Part shown: positions 24,523-32,366 of the stretch, piece after piece
Numbering within the stretch: position 1 is the first letter of the stretch
How the letters are laid out: the number at the start of each line of letters is the position of its first letter
The notes under the pieces: model-generated
What the model was told of the DNA's origin: nothing
The model's database searches: none
The model's input: the letters and a program-made list of their open reading frames with translations, nothing else
NCBI GenBank assembly: GCA_964654185.1
Contig: CAZZIE010000011.1
Span: 1 to 52,692 of the forward strand
DNA: 52,692 bases
Source: CAYFQV01 sp964654185
GTDB lineage: Bacteria; Spirochaetota; Spirochaetia; DSM-27196; PWMO01
Direction of reading: 5' to 3'
Program-made: the position numbers and the translations under genes

Positions 24523-26655
24523 ATGAAGTGGGAGAAACCGCAAGTTGCCCCCGACGAGGTGCGTGAGCTCTCGTCGACGTACAATATTGATCTGCTTTCG
24601 GCGGCCATCCTGGCGCGCCGCGGCGTAACGGACAGCGGAGATATCGTCTACTTTCTGGAGGACGATCCCGCCTACCTCCACAGCCCCTTTCTCTTCGACG
24701 AGATGGACGACGCGGTGGACCGGATCCTCACGGCGCGGTCCGAGGGGGAGAAGGTGCTGGTCTTCGGCGATCGCGACGTCGACGGCATTACGAGCACCGT
24801 TCTCATGGTCCTGACCCTGCGCGAGCTCGGCGTGGAGACGCACTGGGCCGTTCCCATGGGAGACGATCCCTACGGTCTCACCGTGGAGGCGGTCGAACGC
24901 TACGCCGCGAAGGATGTAACCCTCATCATCACCGTCGACTGCGGCACCACGAACCACGCGGAGATCGAGCGCGCCGCCGAGCTCGGGATTGACACGATCG
25001 TAATCGACCACCACAACCCGCGAGAGCTTCTGCCGCCGGCGGTGGCAATGATCAATCCGAAACTTTCGGACTCTCCCTATCCCTTTGCCGGGCTCTCGGG
25101 CTGCGGCGTCGTCTCGAAGGTGCGCTGGGCCCTCCAGTTCGCACAGACCGACTTCTACAAGCAACCGGTGGTCCTTCTCAACGCCCGCCCGGGGAACGAC
25201 ACGGTGATTCTGGAGGCGCTGAAACTCGAGAATCTGGTCGAGATCGATCGCATTTCGGAGACGCTGGTTCCCGGGGTTGCCCGCCCGACGGACGCCCGAA
25301 CCGTCTCCTTTGTGCAGGGCCATGAGGTCCTTGCATACGATGTGCCCGCTCAGGAGCAGCTGATTCGCCAGGTCTTCGGCAGCAGCGTGGAGGTGAATCT
25401 CCTCGACCTGGCGCCCAAGATCTGGGACATCTTCCCGCGGCTTCGCGACAAGAGCCTCCTGCGCATGCGGGATGCTTCTCGCCTGGCGAAGTACGCAAAG
25501 GCGAGTCCCGGTGAGCTCGATGTCTTCCGGGCGCTCTTTCTCGCCTTCGTGGCGGCTTCCGAGCCCTCCCTCGAGCAGAAGTATCTGGAAACCGTCGACC
25601 TGGTAGCCCTGGGCACCCTGGCGGACATGATGCCCCTGGTCAACGAGAACCGCATTCTCGTTCGGCGCGGTCTCGATCGTATCTCCCGGTCGCCGCGACC
25701 GGGCGTGCGAAAGCTTCTGGAGAAGCAGAACCTCTTTGGCAAGACCATATCATCCACCGACGTGGGATTTCAGCTCTCGCCGGTGCTGAATGCCACGGGA
25801 AGGCTCGGCGAGCCGGACAAGGCGGTGCACCTGCTCCTCGGGGATGAGGCCGACGACCTTGATGCGCTGGCCACCGAGGTGGTGGATCTCAACAGTGAGC
25901 GGCGGCGCATCGGCGACGAGGCGTGGGAGCTCATTCAGCAGCAGGCGCGCTCGAGTTTCGAAGAGCTTGGAGAACGCCTCGTGATCGTCGTCGAACGGCG
26001 CGTTCACCGGGGCATCACCGGCATCCTTGCCGGCAGACTCTCGAAGGTATTCGACGTGCCCGCCATAGTCATCACGGAGAACGACGGGAGGGCGGTCGGC
26101 TCCATCCGCTCAGTCCGCGGCTTCGGCGCTACGGAGTTCCTGTCGGAGCTCGCCGATCTCCTTGAAGAGTGGGGCGGCCACAACGAGGCCGCCGGGTTCA
26201 GCGTTGCTCTCGACAACCTCGATCAGCTGGTCGAGCGCATCCGCGAGGCTGCCGCCCGGATCGAGCTGAACCCCGCCGGGGAAGCCTCCATTGCGGTGGA
26301 TGCAGAGCTTCCGCCGAAGTATCTGAGCCCCGACCTGGAGGGCGTGGTGAAGCGCTTTGCCCCCTTTGGCCAGGCCAACCCGCCCTTGCGATTCATGGCC
26401 CGGGGCCTGCGGATGCGGGACGTCCAGTTCATGGGCAAGACGGACCAGCATCTTCGCTTCCTGGTGGATGCCGGCGCCTACAAGTGGCCGGCGGTTTTCT
26501 GGAACGCCGCGGAACGGTACAACCGCGACTTTGCCATGGATGACCGCATTGATCTCCTCTTCGAGGTGCAGAAGAACTTCTTCCAGAACCGGGAGACCCC
26601 GCAGCTCCACGTCCTGGATGTTCGACGAAGCGATGGAAACGGCGAGACAACGTAA
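24523..26655 (+). CDS. recJ: Single-stranded-DNA-specific exonuclease RecJ
   Basis: 710 aa, against about 577 in E. coli. RecJ digests single-stranded DNA 5' to 3' in recombination and mismatch repair. The DHH motifs are present: DRDVDGITST (motif I), VDCGT, and IDHHNP (motif III). LGTLADMMPL is the fourth motif. The DHHA1 half ends with WGGHNEAAGFS. About 110-130 extra residues (roughly 215-345) are inserted between the third and fourth DHH motifs. Motif I has Arg after the first Asp (DRD) where E. coli has Phe, but the metal-binding Asp residues are kept. It follows pdp by 6 bp. mutL lies elsewhere in this window. Confidence 0.94.
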   Translation: MKWEKPQVAPDEVRELSSTYNIDLLSAAILARRGVTDSGDIVYFLEDDPAYLHSPFLFDEMDDAVDRILTARSEGEKVLVFGDRDVDGITSTVLMVLTLRELGVETHWAVPMGDDPYGLTVEAVERYAAKDVTLIITVDCGTTNHAEIERAAELGIDTIVIDHHNPRELLPPAVAMINPKLSDSPYPFAGLSGCGVVSKVRWALQFAQTDFYKQPVVLLNARPGNDTVILEALKLENLVEIDRISETLVPGVARPTDARTVSFVQGHEVLAYDVPAQEQLIRQVFGSSVEVNLLDLAPKIWDIFPRLRDKSLLRMRDASRLAKYAKASPGELDVFRALFLAFVAASEPSLEQKYLETVDLVALGTLADMMPLVNENRILVRRGLDRISRSPRPGVRKLLEKQNLFGKTISSTDVGFQLSPVLNATGRLGEPDKAVHLLLGDEADDLDALATEVVDLNSERRRIGDEAWELIQQQARSSFEELGERLVIVVERRVHRGITGILAGRLSKVFDVPAIVITENDGRAVGSIRSVRGFGATEFLSELADLLEEWGGHNEAAGFSVALDNLDQLVERIREAAARIELNPAGEASIAVDAELPPKYLSPDLEGVVKRFAPFGQANPPLRFMARGLRMRDVQFMGKTDQHLRFLVDAGAYKWPAVFWNAAERYNRDFAMDDRIDLLFEVQKNFFQNRETPQLHVLDVRRSDGNGETT

Positions 26656-26725
26656 GCTTGACAACCTGCCGAATCAACAACCAGACCAACCGCCGGATCA
26701 CTCGGCAATGAAAGGGATCTCACCA

Positions 26726-27811
26726 ATGCGAAGCATCTACCGCCGCCTGTTACCCCGCCCGGCGGGGGCGACCGGCACGACCGATCGGATCGAGGGAATG
26801 GACCGGCTCGACCGTAGCGGCAACCCCCGGGCCGAGCGTGGTCCGGCCGCCCGGCGCGCCGTCTTAGTTAGTCTCATGGTCTTCCTTGCCGTGGCCCCGA
26901 CGTTCGCGTCCCCGGCCGTCGCCGAGGAGAGCCCCAACGCCTTCGCGGCGGTTCCCGCCTCGGTGGTGCGGGGAAACGCCTTTCGCGTGGTCACTGAGGA
27001 TCCCGGCACCGTCGCGCTCACCACCGGGGACGGTGCCGTTATTGCCGAGACGACCTCCTTTCCCGTCACGCTGACGCGGGACATCCGGGTGGCCGTTGCC
27101 CTCCTCGGCGCCCCGAGCACCCTCGCCGAGGGTCCCTACGAGGTTCGCCTCATGGACGGCGACGAAGGGGTCGAAGCGCGGGAGGAGCTGTTGATCGGGG
27201 ATCGCGAGTTCATCCAGGAGACCATCGCCCTGAATCAGAGCCTTACGGAGCTCCGGGAGGACCCGGATCCCCGCAAGACCAAAGAGGCCCTCGAGCTCAT
27301 TGCCCTGGTGGCTCAGGTCAACCCCGGGGCCGTCTACAGCGACGGCTCCTTCGATCTGCCCGTTCAGGATGAGTTTCGAGAGAGCTCGTTCTTCGGCGAC
27401 CGCCGCACCTTCGCCTACGCCGACGGCGCGAATGCCAACGCCATCCACTACGGCCTCGATCTCGCCGCACCAACCGGCACTCCCGTCTACGCCGCCGCCC
27501 CCGGGCGCGTCGCTTTTGTCGGTGACCGCATAGTCACCGGCGGATCCGTGGTCATTGAGCACCTTCCCGGCGTCTACGGGTTGTACTACCATCTCAATTC
27601 TGTCGATGTGGACGGGGACGACCTCGTCGCCCGGGGCGAGCCCATTGGCACTGTCGGGGCGACCGGCCTGGCCACGGGGCCCCATCTGCACTGGGAGATC
27701 CGCGTTGCCGGCGTTCCCGTCGAGCCGAAAGAGCTTCTTGAGGGCGCATTGCTTGACAGGGCGGCCATCTATCGGGATATATTCGAGAGTGATATTCCCG
27801 AAGGGAGGTGA
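26726..27811 (+). CDS. M23 family metallopeptidase (LytM-type)
   Basis: 361 aa from the ATG at 26726, which has AAAGGGA 8 bases upstream; another ATG at 26708 lacks a ribosome site. A ~45-residue basic N-terminus precedes a hydrophobic signal/anchor (RRAVLVSLMVFLAVAPTFA), so the protein is exported or membrane-anchored. The C-terminus is a LytM domain with zinc ligands in HYGLDLAAP and in GPHLHWEI, plus YYHLNSV. It probably cuts peptidoglycan cross-links during envelope growth. The region between signal and catalytic domain is Ig-like, as in other spirochaete M23 proteins. Its stop codon shares a base with the rpsU start. Confidence 0.9.
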   Translation: MRSIYRRLLPRPAGATGTTDRIEGMDRLDRSGNPRAERGPAARRAVLVSLMVFLAVAPTFASPAVAEESPNAFAAVPASVVRGNAFRVVTEDPGTVALTTGDGAVIAETTSFPVTLTRDIRVAVALLGAPSTLAEGPYEVRLMDGDEGVEAREELLIGDREFIQETIALNQSLTELREDPDPRKTKEALELIALVAQVNPGAVYSDGSFDLPVQDEFRESSFFGDRRTFAYADGANANAIHYGLDLAAPTGTPVYAAAPGRVAFVGDRIVTGGSVVIEHLPGVYGLYYHLNSVDVDGDDLVARGEPIGTVGATGLATGPHLHWEIRVAGVPVEPKELLEGALLDRAAIYRDIFESDIPEGR

Positions 27812-28026
27812 TGAACATAGCTTACGTTCAGATCGATGACGGCGAGCACCTCGAGAAGGCCCTCAAGCGCTTCAAGCGCATGGTCGAGAAAGAGGGCATT
27901 ATCCGTGAGTGGAAGAAGCGCGAATACTACGAGAAGCCGTCCACTATTCGAAACCGAAAGCGCAAGTCTCTCGAGCGAAAGATTGCCAAGAAGCAGCGAA
28001 AGCTCGAGCGAATGAAGAGTTACTAG
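27811..28026 (+). CDS. rpsU: 30S ribosomal protein S21
   Basis: 71 aa. S21 is a small basic protein of the 30S head/platform that helps initiation. The family pattern is clear: an ALKRFKRMVEKEGI helix, REWKKREYYEKPS, then a Lys/Arg-rich tail. The ATG at 27811 overlaps the M23 peptidase stop (TGA, 27809-27811). AAGGGAGGTG abuts the start, unusually close for a Shine-Dalgarno, so coupled re-initiation is likely. A GTG at 27808 is the alternative start. An intrinsic terminator follows 13 bp after the stop. Confidence 0.95.
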   Translation: MNIAYVQIDDGEHLEKALKRFKRMVEKEGIIREWKKREYYEKPSTIRNRKRKSLERKIAKKQRKLERMKSY

Positions 28027-28038
28027 GAAGATATGCAC

Positions 28039-28070
28039 GCCCCTGGGCAGCGCTCAGGGGCTTGTTGTCT
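28039..28070 (+). terminator. Intrinsic terminator after rpsU
   Basis: GCCCCTGGGC (28039-28048) pairs with GCTCAGGGGC (28052-28061), 10 bp with one G-U pair and a 3-base loop. TTGTTGTCT follows. It ends the pdp-recJ-M23-rpsU unit. Confidence 0.85.
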
Positions 28071-28123
28071 CCAACCGCGTTGTATCCTGACCCGCAGTGT
28101 ATCCTGCCACCGTTCTCACATAG

Positions 28124-28600
28124 ATGAACCACTCAGCGACGGACAAAGAGGGTCCCCCGAATAGCGTGAACGCCGGTCTGTCTCCCGCCGAACGCGCACT
28201 GCAGCGAGAGCTGGAGGAACGCGGTCCCGGCGGCGTGGACTATCTCGAACAGAGGCGTCGCAACCTCACCGAGATCGGCGACTCCCTGGTGGCGCGCGGG
28301 GTGGCGCGTCGCCTCGCCGCCGGGCGGCTCGTCGCGGCGGAGGCGGTCGCCCGCGGGCGCCGCGCCGTGGAGCGGGGACTCGCGGAGGGCACGGGGGAGC
28401 TGCATGTGCGGGAGGTGGCCCGCCTGCTGGGGGTTTCCCGCGGCGCGGCGCGCGCCCTGGCGGACGCTCTCATAGAGGACGGGGTACTGGAGGAGCGCGG
28501 CCCCACGGTTGTGGCAGCCGCGGGCGGGCCCGTGTCCCCGACGGGTCGGCGTGGCACCTCCGCCGGCGGCCCGGCTTCATCCCGTGGAGGCGATGCATGA
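28124..28600 (+). CDS. Hypothetical protein with a winged-helix-like domain
   Basis: 158 aa, Ala/Arg/Gly-rich. Residues about 90-125 read like a helix-turn-helix (LHVREVARLLGVSRGAARAL, followed by a DGVLEERG wing). The N-terminal half is a charged helical region, and the last 30 residues are a disordered Gly/Ser/Pro tail. No named family is recognised. Evidence that it is a real gene is its stop codon, which overlaps the start of the next gene as ATGA. There is no clear ribosome site. It could be a small DNA-binding protein or a protein-interaction wHTH. Confidence 0.6.
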   Translation: MNHSATDKEGPPNSVNAGLSPAERALQRELEERGPGGVDYLEQRRRNLTEIGDSLVARGVARRLAAGRLVAAEAVARGRRAVERGLAEGTGELHVREVARLLGVSRGAARALADALIEDGVLEERGPTVVAAAGGPVSPTGRRGTSAGGPASSRGGDA

Positions 28601-29277
28601 AGCGCATCTCCCGAGCCGCCCTGGTGGGCGCCCTGATCGCGGCGCTCTTTGGGGCTATCGGCTGTACCGTCGCGCCGCCGGAGCTCCTGGATACCCGGGT
28701 CGAGCTGCAACTGGTAGATGACCGCGACACCGGCGAGGCGTACGAGCAGCTATCGGTGTTCGTTCTCGGCCGGGACGACGACGGCATCGACGACCTGCAG
28801 TTCCTCTACGTCATTCACGATGAGAGCGATCTCTACTGGAAGCTCTCCTCGGACCGGTGGCAGCGACTGGAGGAGGGCGGGAACACCTGGGTCGGCTCCT
28901 CCGGGCTCACCATGGCGGACTACGGGCCGATCCCGGGTGGAACCTATCGGCTGCTTCTGATCGACGTTGCCGGTGAGCGCGACGAGGTTGAGGTTACCGT
29001 TGCGCAGTCGGAGGTTGACCCGACGCAGGTCGAGTTCCCCCGGCTCGAGCCGTCCGACGGGAGGGCGGTTCTGACCGGACCATCAAACGAGATCATCCTG
29101 CGGATTCTGGACAGCCGGGGGAGGCGGTCTCGCGTGATCTCCGCGCCGTCCGGTACCTATCGCTGGGAGTATCTGCTGGGAGAACAGCTCGAACCCACCG
29201 GCGCCACGATCTACCTGGAGATCCAGGGGTCCGATACCACGCTCCCGCGACGGATCTCCGGACCCTACCGGCCCTGA
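28597..29277 (+). CDS. Predicted lipoprotein
   Basis: 226 aa. A signal peptide ends in a spirochaete-type lipobox, FGAIGC (about residues 18-23). The mature protein is beta-rich and acidic, with an alternating pattern suggesting Ig-like or jelly-roll folds (SVFVLGRDDDGIDDLQFLY, GGTYRLLLIDVAGE). No family was recognised. It is coupled to the wHTH-like gene by a 4-bp overlap. Its 3' end is duplicated as a 17-bp tandem repeat. It is convergent with the ParB-fold gene. Confidence 0.78.
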   Translation: MKRISRAALVGALIAALFGAIGCTVAPPELLDTRVELQLVDDRDTGEAYEQLSVFVLGRDDDGIDDLQFLYVIHDESDLYWKLSSDRWQRLEEGGNTWVGSSGLTMADYGPIPGGTYRLLLIDVAGERDEVEVTVAQSEVDPTQVEFPRLEPSDGRAVLTGPSNEIILRILDSRGRRSRVISAPSGTYRWEYLLGEQLEPTGATIYLEIQGSDTTLPRRISGPYRP

Positions 29278-29305
29278 CGCCCTACCGGCCCTGACGCCCT
29301 ACCGG
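29263..29305. repeat. 17-bp tandem repeat spanning a stop codon
   Basis: CCCTACCGGCCCTGACG occurs at 29263-29279 and 29280-29296, with a 9-base partial copy at 29297-29305. The first copy contains the lipoprotein stop codon and the last runs into the 3' end of the convergent gene. GGCGGC-GCA-GCCGCC (29304-29318) next to it could form a terminator stem. Confidence 0.85.
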
Positions 29306-30216
29306 CGGCGCAGCCGCCTGATTACGTTGCCGAGGCCTTCCTTCAGACGGGTTTTGAAGTCCTTGCCGTACCGGCTGGCGTAGTCCCGGGCCGCTTCCTG
29401 GACCGGGAAGTCGGGACCGTACTTCTGCTTCAGCTCGTCCCAGTGCTTCACAATCCACATGTAGAGGTCTGCGGCGGTTCGGCCGGGAAAACGCGCCATG
29501 ATGTTCTCCGCCTCGATCAGGTCGGTAATGGGCCGAAACACGTTGTTGTACCAGGACACCATGGCATCCTCGAAGGAGAGCTCGCCGATGAAGCTCTGAT
29601 TCAGGTAGTACTTGTGCCCCTCGATGTGATGGTACACCTCGTCGTACCGGCCCGGTTCGGTGAAGACCAGATCGTAGTCGGGGAAGAGCTTGTCGAAGCG
29701 CGTGCGCCCGTAGAACTTCCTCTTTTCATAGTCGATGACTGCGCGCTTCAGATCGGCCCGGCTCATTCGCGGATCGAGCCGGATCTCCGTGGTCAGGGAG
29801 GTGACCTCGGCGTCAATCGCAAGGACACCCTGGGAACGTGCGACGGAGACCCGGTGGTTGCCGTCGCGGACGAAGTAGATGCCGCCGATCTCGTAGAGGC
29901 GGATCGGCGGAAGCGTGACAAACTGGAGATGCGCCCTGTCGATGCTCGTCCAGCGACCGCGCGACGCCTCTCGCTTCGGCAGGAAACCTTTGTTGAAGTC
30001 GCGGTAACGCCCCTCGCTGCCGGCGATGCGGTCAATCGACACCGTCTGCATGCCCTTGTAGGTCTCACTTCGGGGGCGAATGACGTCCCTCACTTCCCGG
30101 AGTGAGAGAAGCTCCTGATTCTCCGGGGTGAGGGCGTTCACGATGCGGGAGAACATCTCCCGAAATCGCGCTCTGTTGAAATCCTCTCGCGCGGTGGTCT
30201 CTATGTAACTGTTCAT
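29299..30216 (-). CDS. ParB/sulfiredoxin-fold protein of unknown function
   Basis: 305 aa, soluble. Residues about 95-140 carry a ParB-like core: LPPIRLYEIGGIYFVRDGNHR followed by VSVARSQG. The GNHRVSVAR segment corresponds to the GERR-type nucleotide-binding motif of ParB/Srx folds. The remainder is helical with a basic C-terminus (RLRRR). Other ParB-fold proteins act as CTPases, nucleases or kinases; which applies here is unknown. Its start overlaps the phosphoesterase stop by 4 bp, so the two are translationally coupled in an operon with the TPR-Mrr-like gene. It is not a chromosome-partition parB by length or context. Confidence 0.7.
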   Translation of the reverse strand: MNSYIETTAREDFNRARFREMFSRIVNALTPENQELLSLREVRDVIRPRSETYKGMQTVSIDRIAGSEGRYRDFNKGFLPKREASRGRWTSIDRAHLQFVTLPPIRLYEIGGIYFVRDGNHRVSVARSQGVLAIDAEVTSLTTEIRLDPRMSRADLKRAVIDYEKRKFYGRTRFDKLFPDYDLVFTEPGRYDEVYHHIEGHKYYLNQSFIGELSFEDAMVSWYNNVFRPITDLIEAENIMARFPGRTAADLYMWIVKHWDELKQKYGPDFPVQEAARDYASRYGKDFKTRLKEGLGNVIRRLRRR

Positions 30217-30884
30217 TCGGGATCCTCGATCTCGAGTACGTAGTGGTCGTAGACGTTGATGACGAGGGTGTCCTCGTACCGCGTCTCCCGCTCTGCGTTC
30301 AAGTCATACAGGTGGATGTGCCCGTGCAGCAGATATCGCGGCTTGAACCTCTGCATGATCCAGAGAAAGGACCGGAATCCCACATGAGCAGGATCCGGTT
30401 TGTCGTGTACACCGTAGGGTGCTGCATGTGTCAGGAGTATGTCCAGATACCTTCCATATCGTATGCGGTTGAAGAGCAGCTTCGGCACCAACCGAGCTAC
30501 GCGCCACCACATCTGCCTCTCTGTATACTGATTATCACCATTATTGTATCGCGCGCTACCTCCGAGGCCGGCGATCAAGAGATTCTTAACCCGTACCGAA
30601 CGGAGATCGACGTAGGTAGATCCGAAGCTGTGTTGAATGTTGAGTGAGAGTTGGTCCTGTTGAGGCCGGATCTCTCCGCTTCGTTTGAACCGGTGCATCT
30701 CTTCGAGATTGTGATTTCCAAAGACAAAGAGTACGGGCTTGTTGAGGCTGCTGGCAATGAAGCCCAGATAGCTCATGGGCAGGTCCCCCGCCCCGAGAAC
30801 CAGGTCGATGTCTGCGTAGCGCTCCTTTACGCTCGCGGAGTAGACCAGGGGGTCCACGTGGTCGGCAACGCAGAGGATTTTCAT
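30213..30884 (-). CDS. Calcineurin-like metallophosphoesterase
   Basis: 223 aa. The family motifs are GAGDLP (D34), GNHN (H58), a mid-protein THAAPYGVHD, and HGHIHLYD near the C-terminus. Motif I is unusual: it reads ADHVDP, without the His expected two residues after the Asp (DxH). Similar D-x-x-D forms occur in some phosphoesterases of this type, so activity is still plausible. The substrate is unknown. It is the middle gene of a three-gene operon, starting 3 bp after the TPR-Mrr-like gene and overlapping the ParB-fold gene by 4 bp. Confidence 0.85.
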   Translation of the reverse strand: MKILCVADHVDPLVYSASVKERYADIDLVLGAGDLPMSYLGFIASSLNKPVLFVFGNHNLEEMHRFKRSGEIRPQQDQLSLNIQHSFGSTYVDLRSVRVKNLLIAGLGGSARYNNGDNQYTERQMWWRVARLVPKLLFNRIRYGRYLDILLTHAAPYGVHDKPDPAHVGFRSFLWIMQRFKPRYLLHGHIHLYDLNAERETRYEDTLVINVYDHYVLEIEDPE

Positions 30885-30887
30885 TCG

Positions 30888-32243
30888 CTACGTATCTACT
30901 TTCTTGAGAACCTCGGTGAGCTTGTCCTTTCCGAAGAGGTCAATGGGGCGAGATTCGGTGAAGTCCATGGCCTTCCGGGAGAAGGTCGAGCTTGCAAAGG
31001 CAATGCCGCGGTGCATGTTCTGTTTGCGCATCTCTTCGTGCAGATTGCGTACGGTGTTCTCGTCGATGATTTCGGTCGCCTGGATGAACCAGAGCATGGT
31101 TGGTAGTTTCCGAGCGTTCCGCCATTTCGACTGCGGCTCTACGGCGGTGATCTGACATCCGCTGTCGAGCTTGGACGTATCTCGCACCGTGAAGCCCATT
31201 GAAGAGGTCGCCTTCTTGCACAACTCCATGAACTCATCCGGTCCCGACGTGAGGAAGTCCTTGATGCGGTCGTCGGTCCGAACGTCCTGGTACTGGCTCA
31301 GCTTCTCCGCCACGTCCTTGAAACCGGGCTTCCGGGTGTAGATCGCTTCCCATTGCTTGACCGCCTCATCCACCTTTCGGGTCTTCTCGTATGCAGTCGC
31401 CAGGAAGTACCGGGCGTACAGAACCTCGTTGGTGGTGCTGTCCCCGGCGGAGCGGACCGCTCGCTCCAACTCCGGGATTGCGCGGTCCACCTCTCCAACG
31501 CTCAGGAGGGTGGCTCCACGCTCGACAAGGGCTCTGGTCTTGAACTCAGGCGACTTGGCCGCCCGCTCGAAGGCGCTGATCGCCGCGTTCTTGTCGCCGA
31601 GCTCCTTCTGGATCTTCCCGCGGTAGTAGTACGCTTCGTAGTTCTCGGGATTGCGTTTGATTGCGCCGTCGAGGTACTTCAAGGCTTCAGCGGGTCGCTT
31701 TCCGCGGAACAGGAGGATCCCGAGGCGGGCGAGTGCCTCGGCGTGGTTGCTGTCCAGATCGACGGTCTTCTTGTAGAAGCTGGCGGCGCGATCGGTGCGG
31801 TTGCGGTCCTCGAAGAGCTTCCCGATGCGGAAGAAGTAGTCCGGATTCTCCGGATCCTTCTTGGCCAGCAGGAGGTACTCCTTGAGGGCTTCCTCGGATT
31901 GATTGAATCGCGTGTAGAGTTCTGCTATGTTTTCCCGGAACGGGATCTCCTGGACGTATGTGCCGAACTGACCGATGCTGCTGACGGTCTTGAGCTCCAT
32001 GAGGGCAAGCTCATCCTTGCTCTCCGCCATGTATGCGCGTGCGAGAAGGTAGTGGGCGTCGGGATTGCGAGGGTCTCGTGCGACAATGCGCTTACCCAAC
32101 CGGATTGCCTGTCCGCTCTTCTTCTGCTTGAGCAAACGCGCGAGAGTGACGATTTTCTGGGGTGCAACAATCGATCGGACAACAAAGAAGGTAACAAATC
32201 CGACAGCGACACCGAGGATGATTATAAGAAGAAGAATTCCCAT
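30888..32243 (-). CDS. Membrane-anchored TPR protein with an Mrr-like C-terminal domain
   Basis: 451 aa. One N-terminal TM segment (about 3-24) leaves the rest in the cytoplasm. TPR repeats run from about 40 to 325 (for example NYEAYYYRGKIQKELGDKNA). The C-terminal domain (about 340-451) resembles the restriction-endonuclease/Mrr-cat fold. It has the GIAFASSTFSRKAMDF segment corresponding to the GxxxTTGxFxxxA strand-helix, then a PIDLFGKDKLTEVL end. The catalytic D...(E/Q)xK is not evident: FIQAT lies where Q-x-K is expected. It may therefore be a non-catalytic binding domain. It leads the operon with the phosphoesterase and ParB-fold genes and has a strong promoter at 32285-32313. Confidence 0.82.
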   Translation of the reverse strand: MGILLLIIILGVAVGFVTFFVVRSIVAPQKIVTLARLLKQKKSGQAIRLGKRIVARDPRNPDAHYLLARAYMAESKDELALMELKTVSSIGQFGTYVQEIPFRENIAELYTRFNQSEEALKEYLLLAKKDPENPDYFFRIGKLFEDRNRTDRAASFYKKTVDLDSNHAEALARLGILLFRGKRPAEALKYLDGAIKRNPENYEAYYYRGKIQKELGDKNAAISAFERAAKSPEFKTRALVERGATLLSVGEVDRAIPELERAVRSAGDSTTNEVLYARYFLATAYEKTRKVDEAVKQWEAIYTRKPGFKDVAEKLSQYQDVRTDDRIKDFLTSGPDEFMELCKKATSSMGFTVRDTSKLDSGCQITAVEPQSKWRNARKLPTMLWFIQATEIIDENTVRNLHEEMRKQNMHRGIAFASSTFSRKAMDFTESRPIDLFGKDKLTEVLKKVDT

Positions 32244-32284
32244 CGTGATACCGTTTGATATGGCTATCGGCGAATGGTACGCAC

Positions 32285-32313
32285 AGATTAGTTCCTTTGC
32301 ATACCCCTGTCAA
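32285..32313 (-). promoter_or_regulatory. Sigma-70-type promoter of the TPR-Mrr/phosphoesterase operon
   Basis: On the minus strand, TTGACA (32313-32308) is a perfect -35 hexamer and TAATCT (32290-32285) a good -10, with a 17-bp spacer. The start would be near 32278, leaving a leader of about 35 bases. A weaker plus-strand candidate for the divergent TPR gene, TTGATA-17-TACGCA, lies just left of it. Confidence 0.75.
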
Positions 32314-32366
32314 AGTCCGCGTCTCCGGCGAGCGACAGGCGGCAGTCAAGGGATGAAGGAGTCGCC

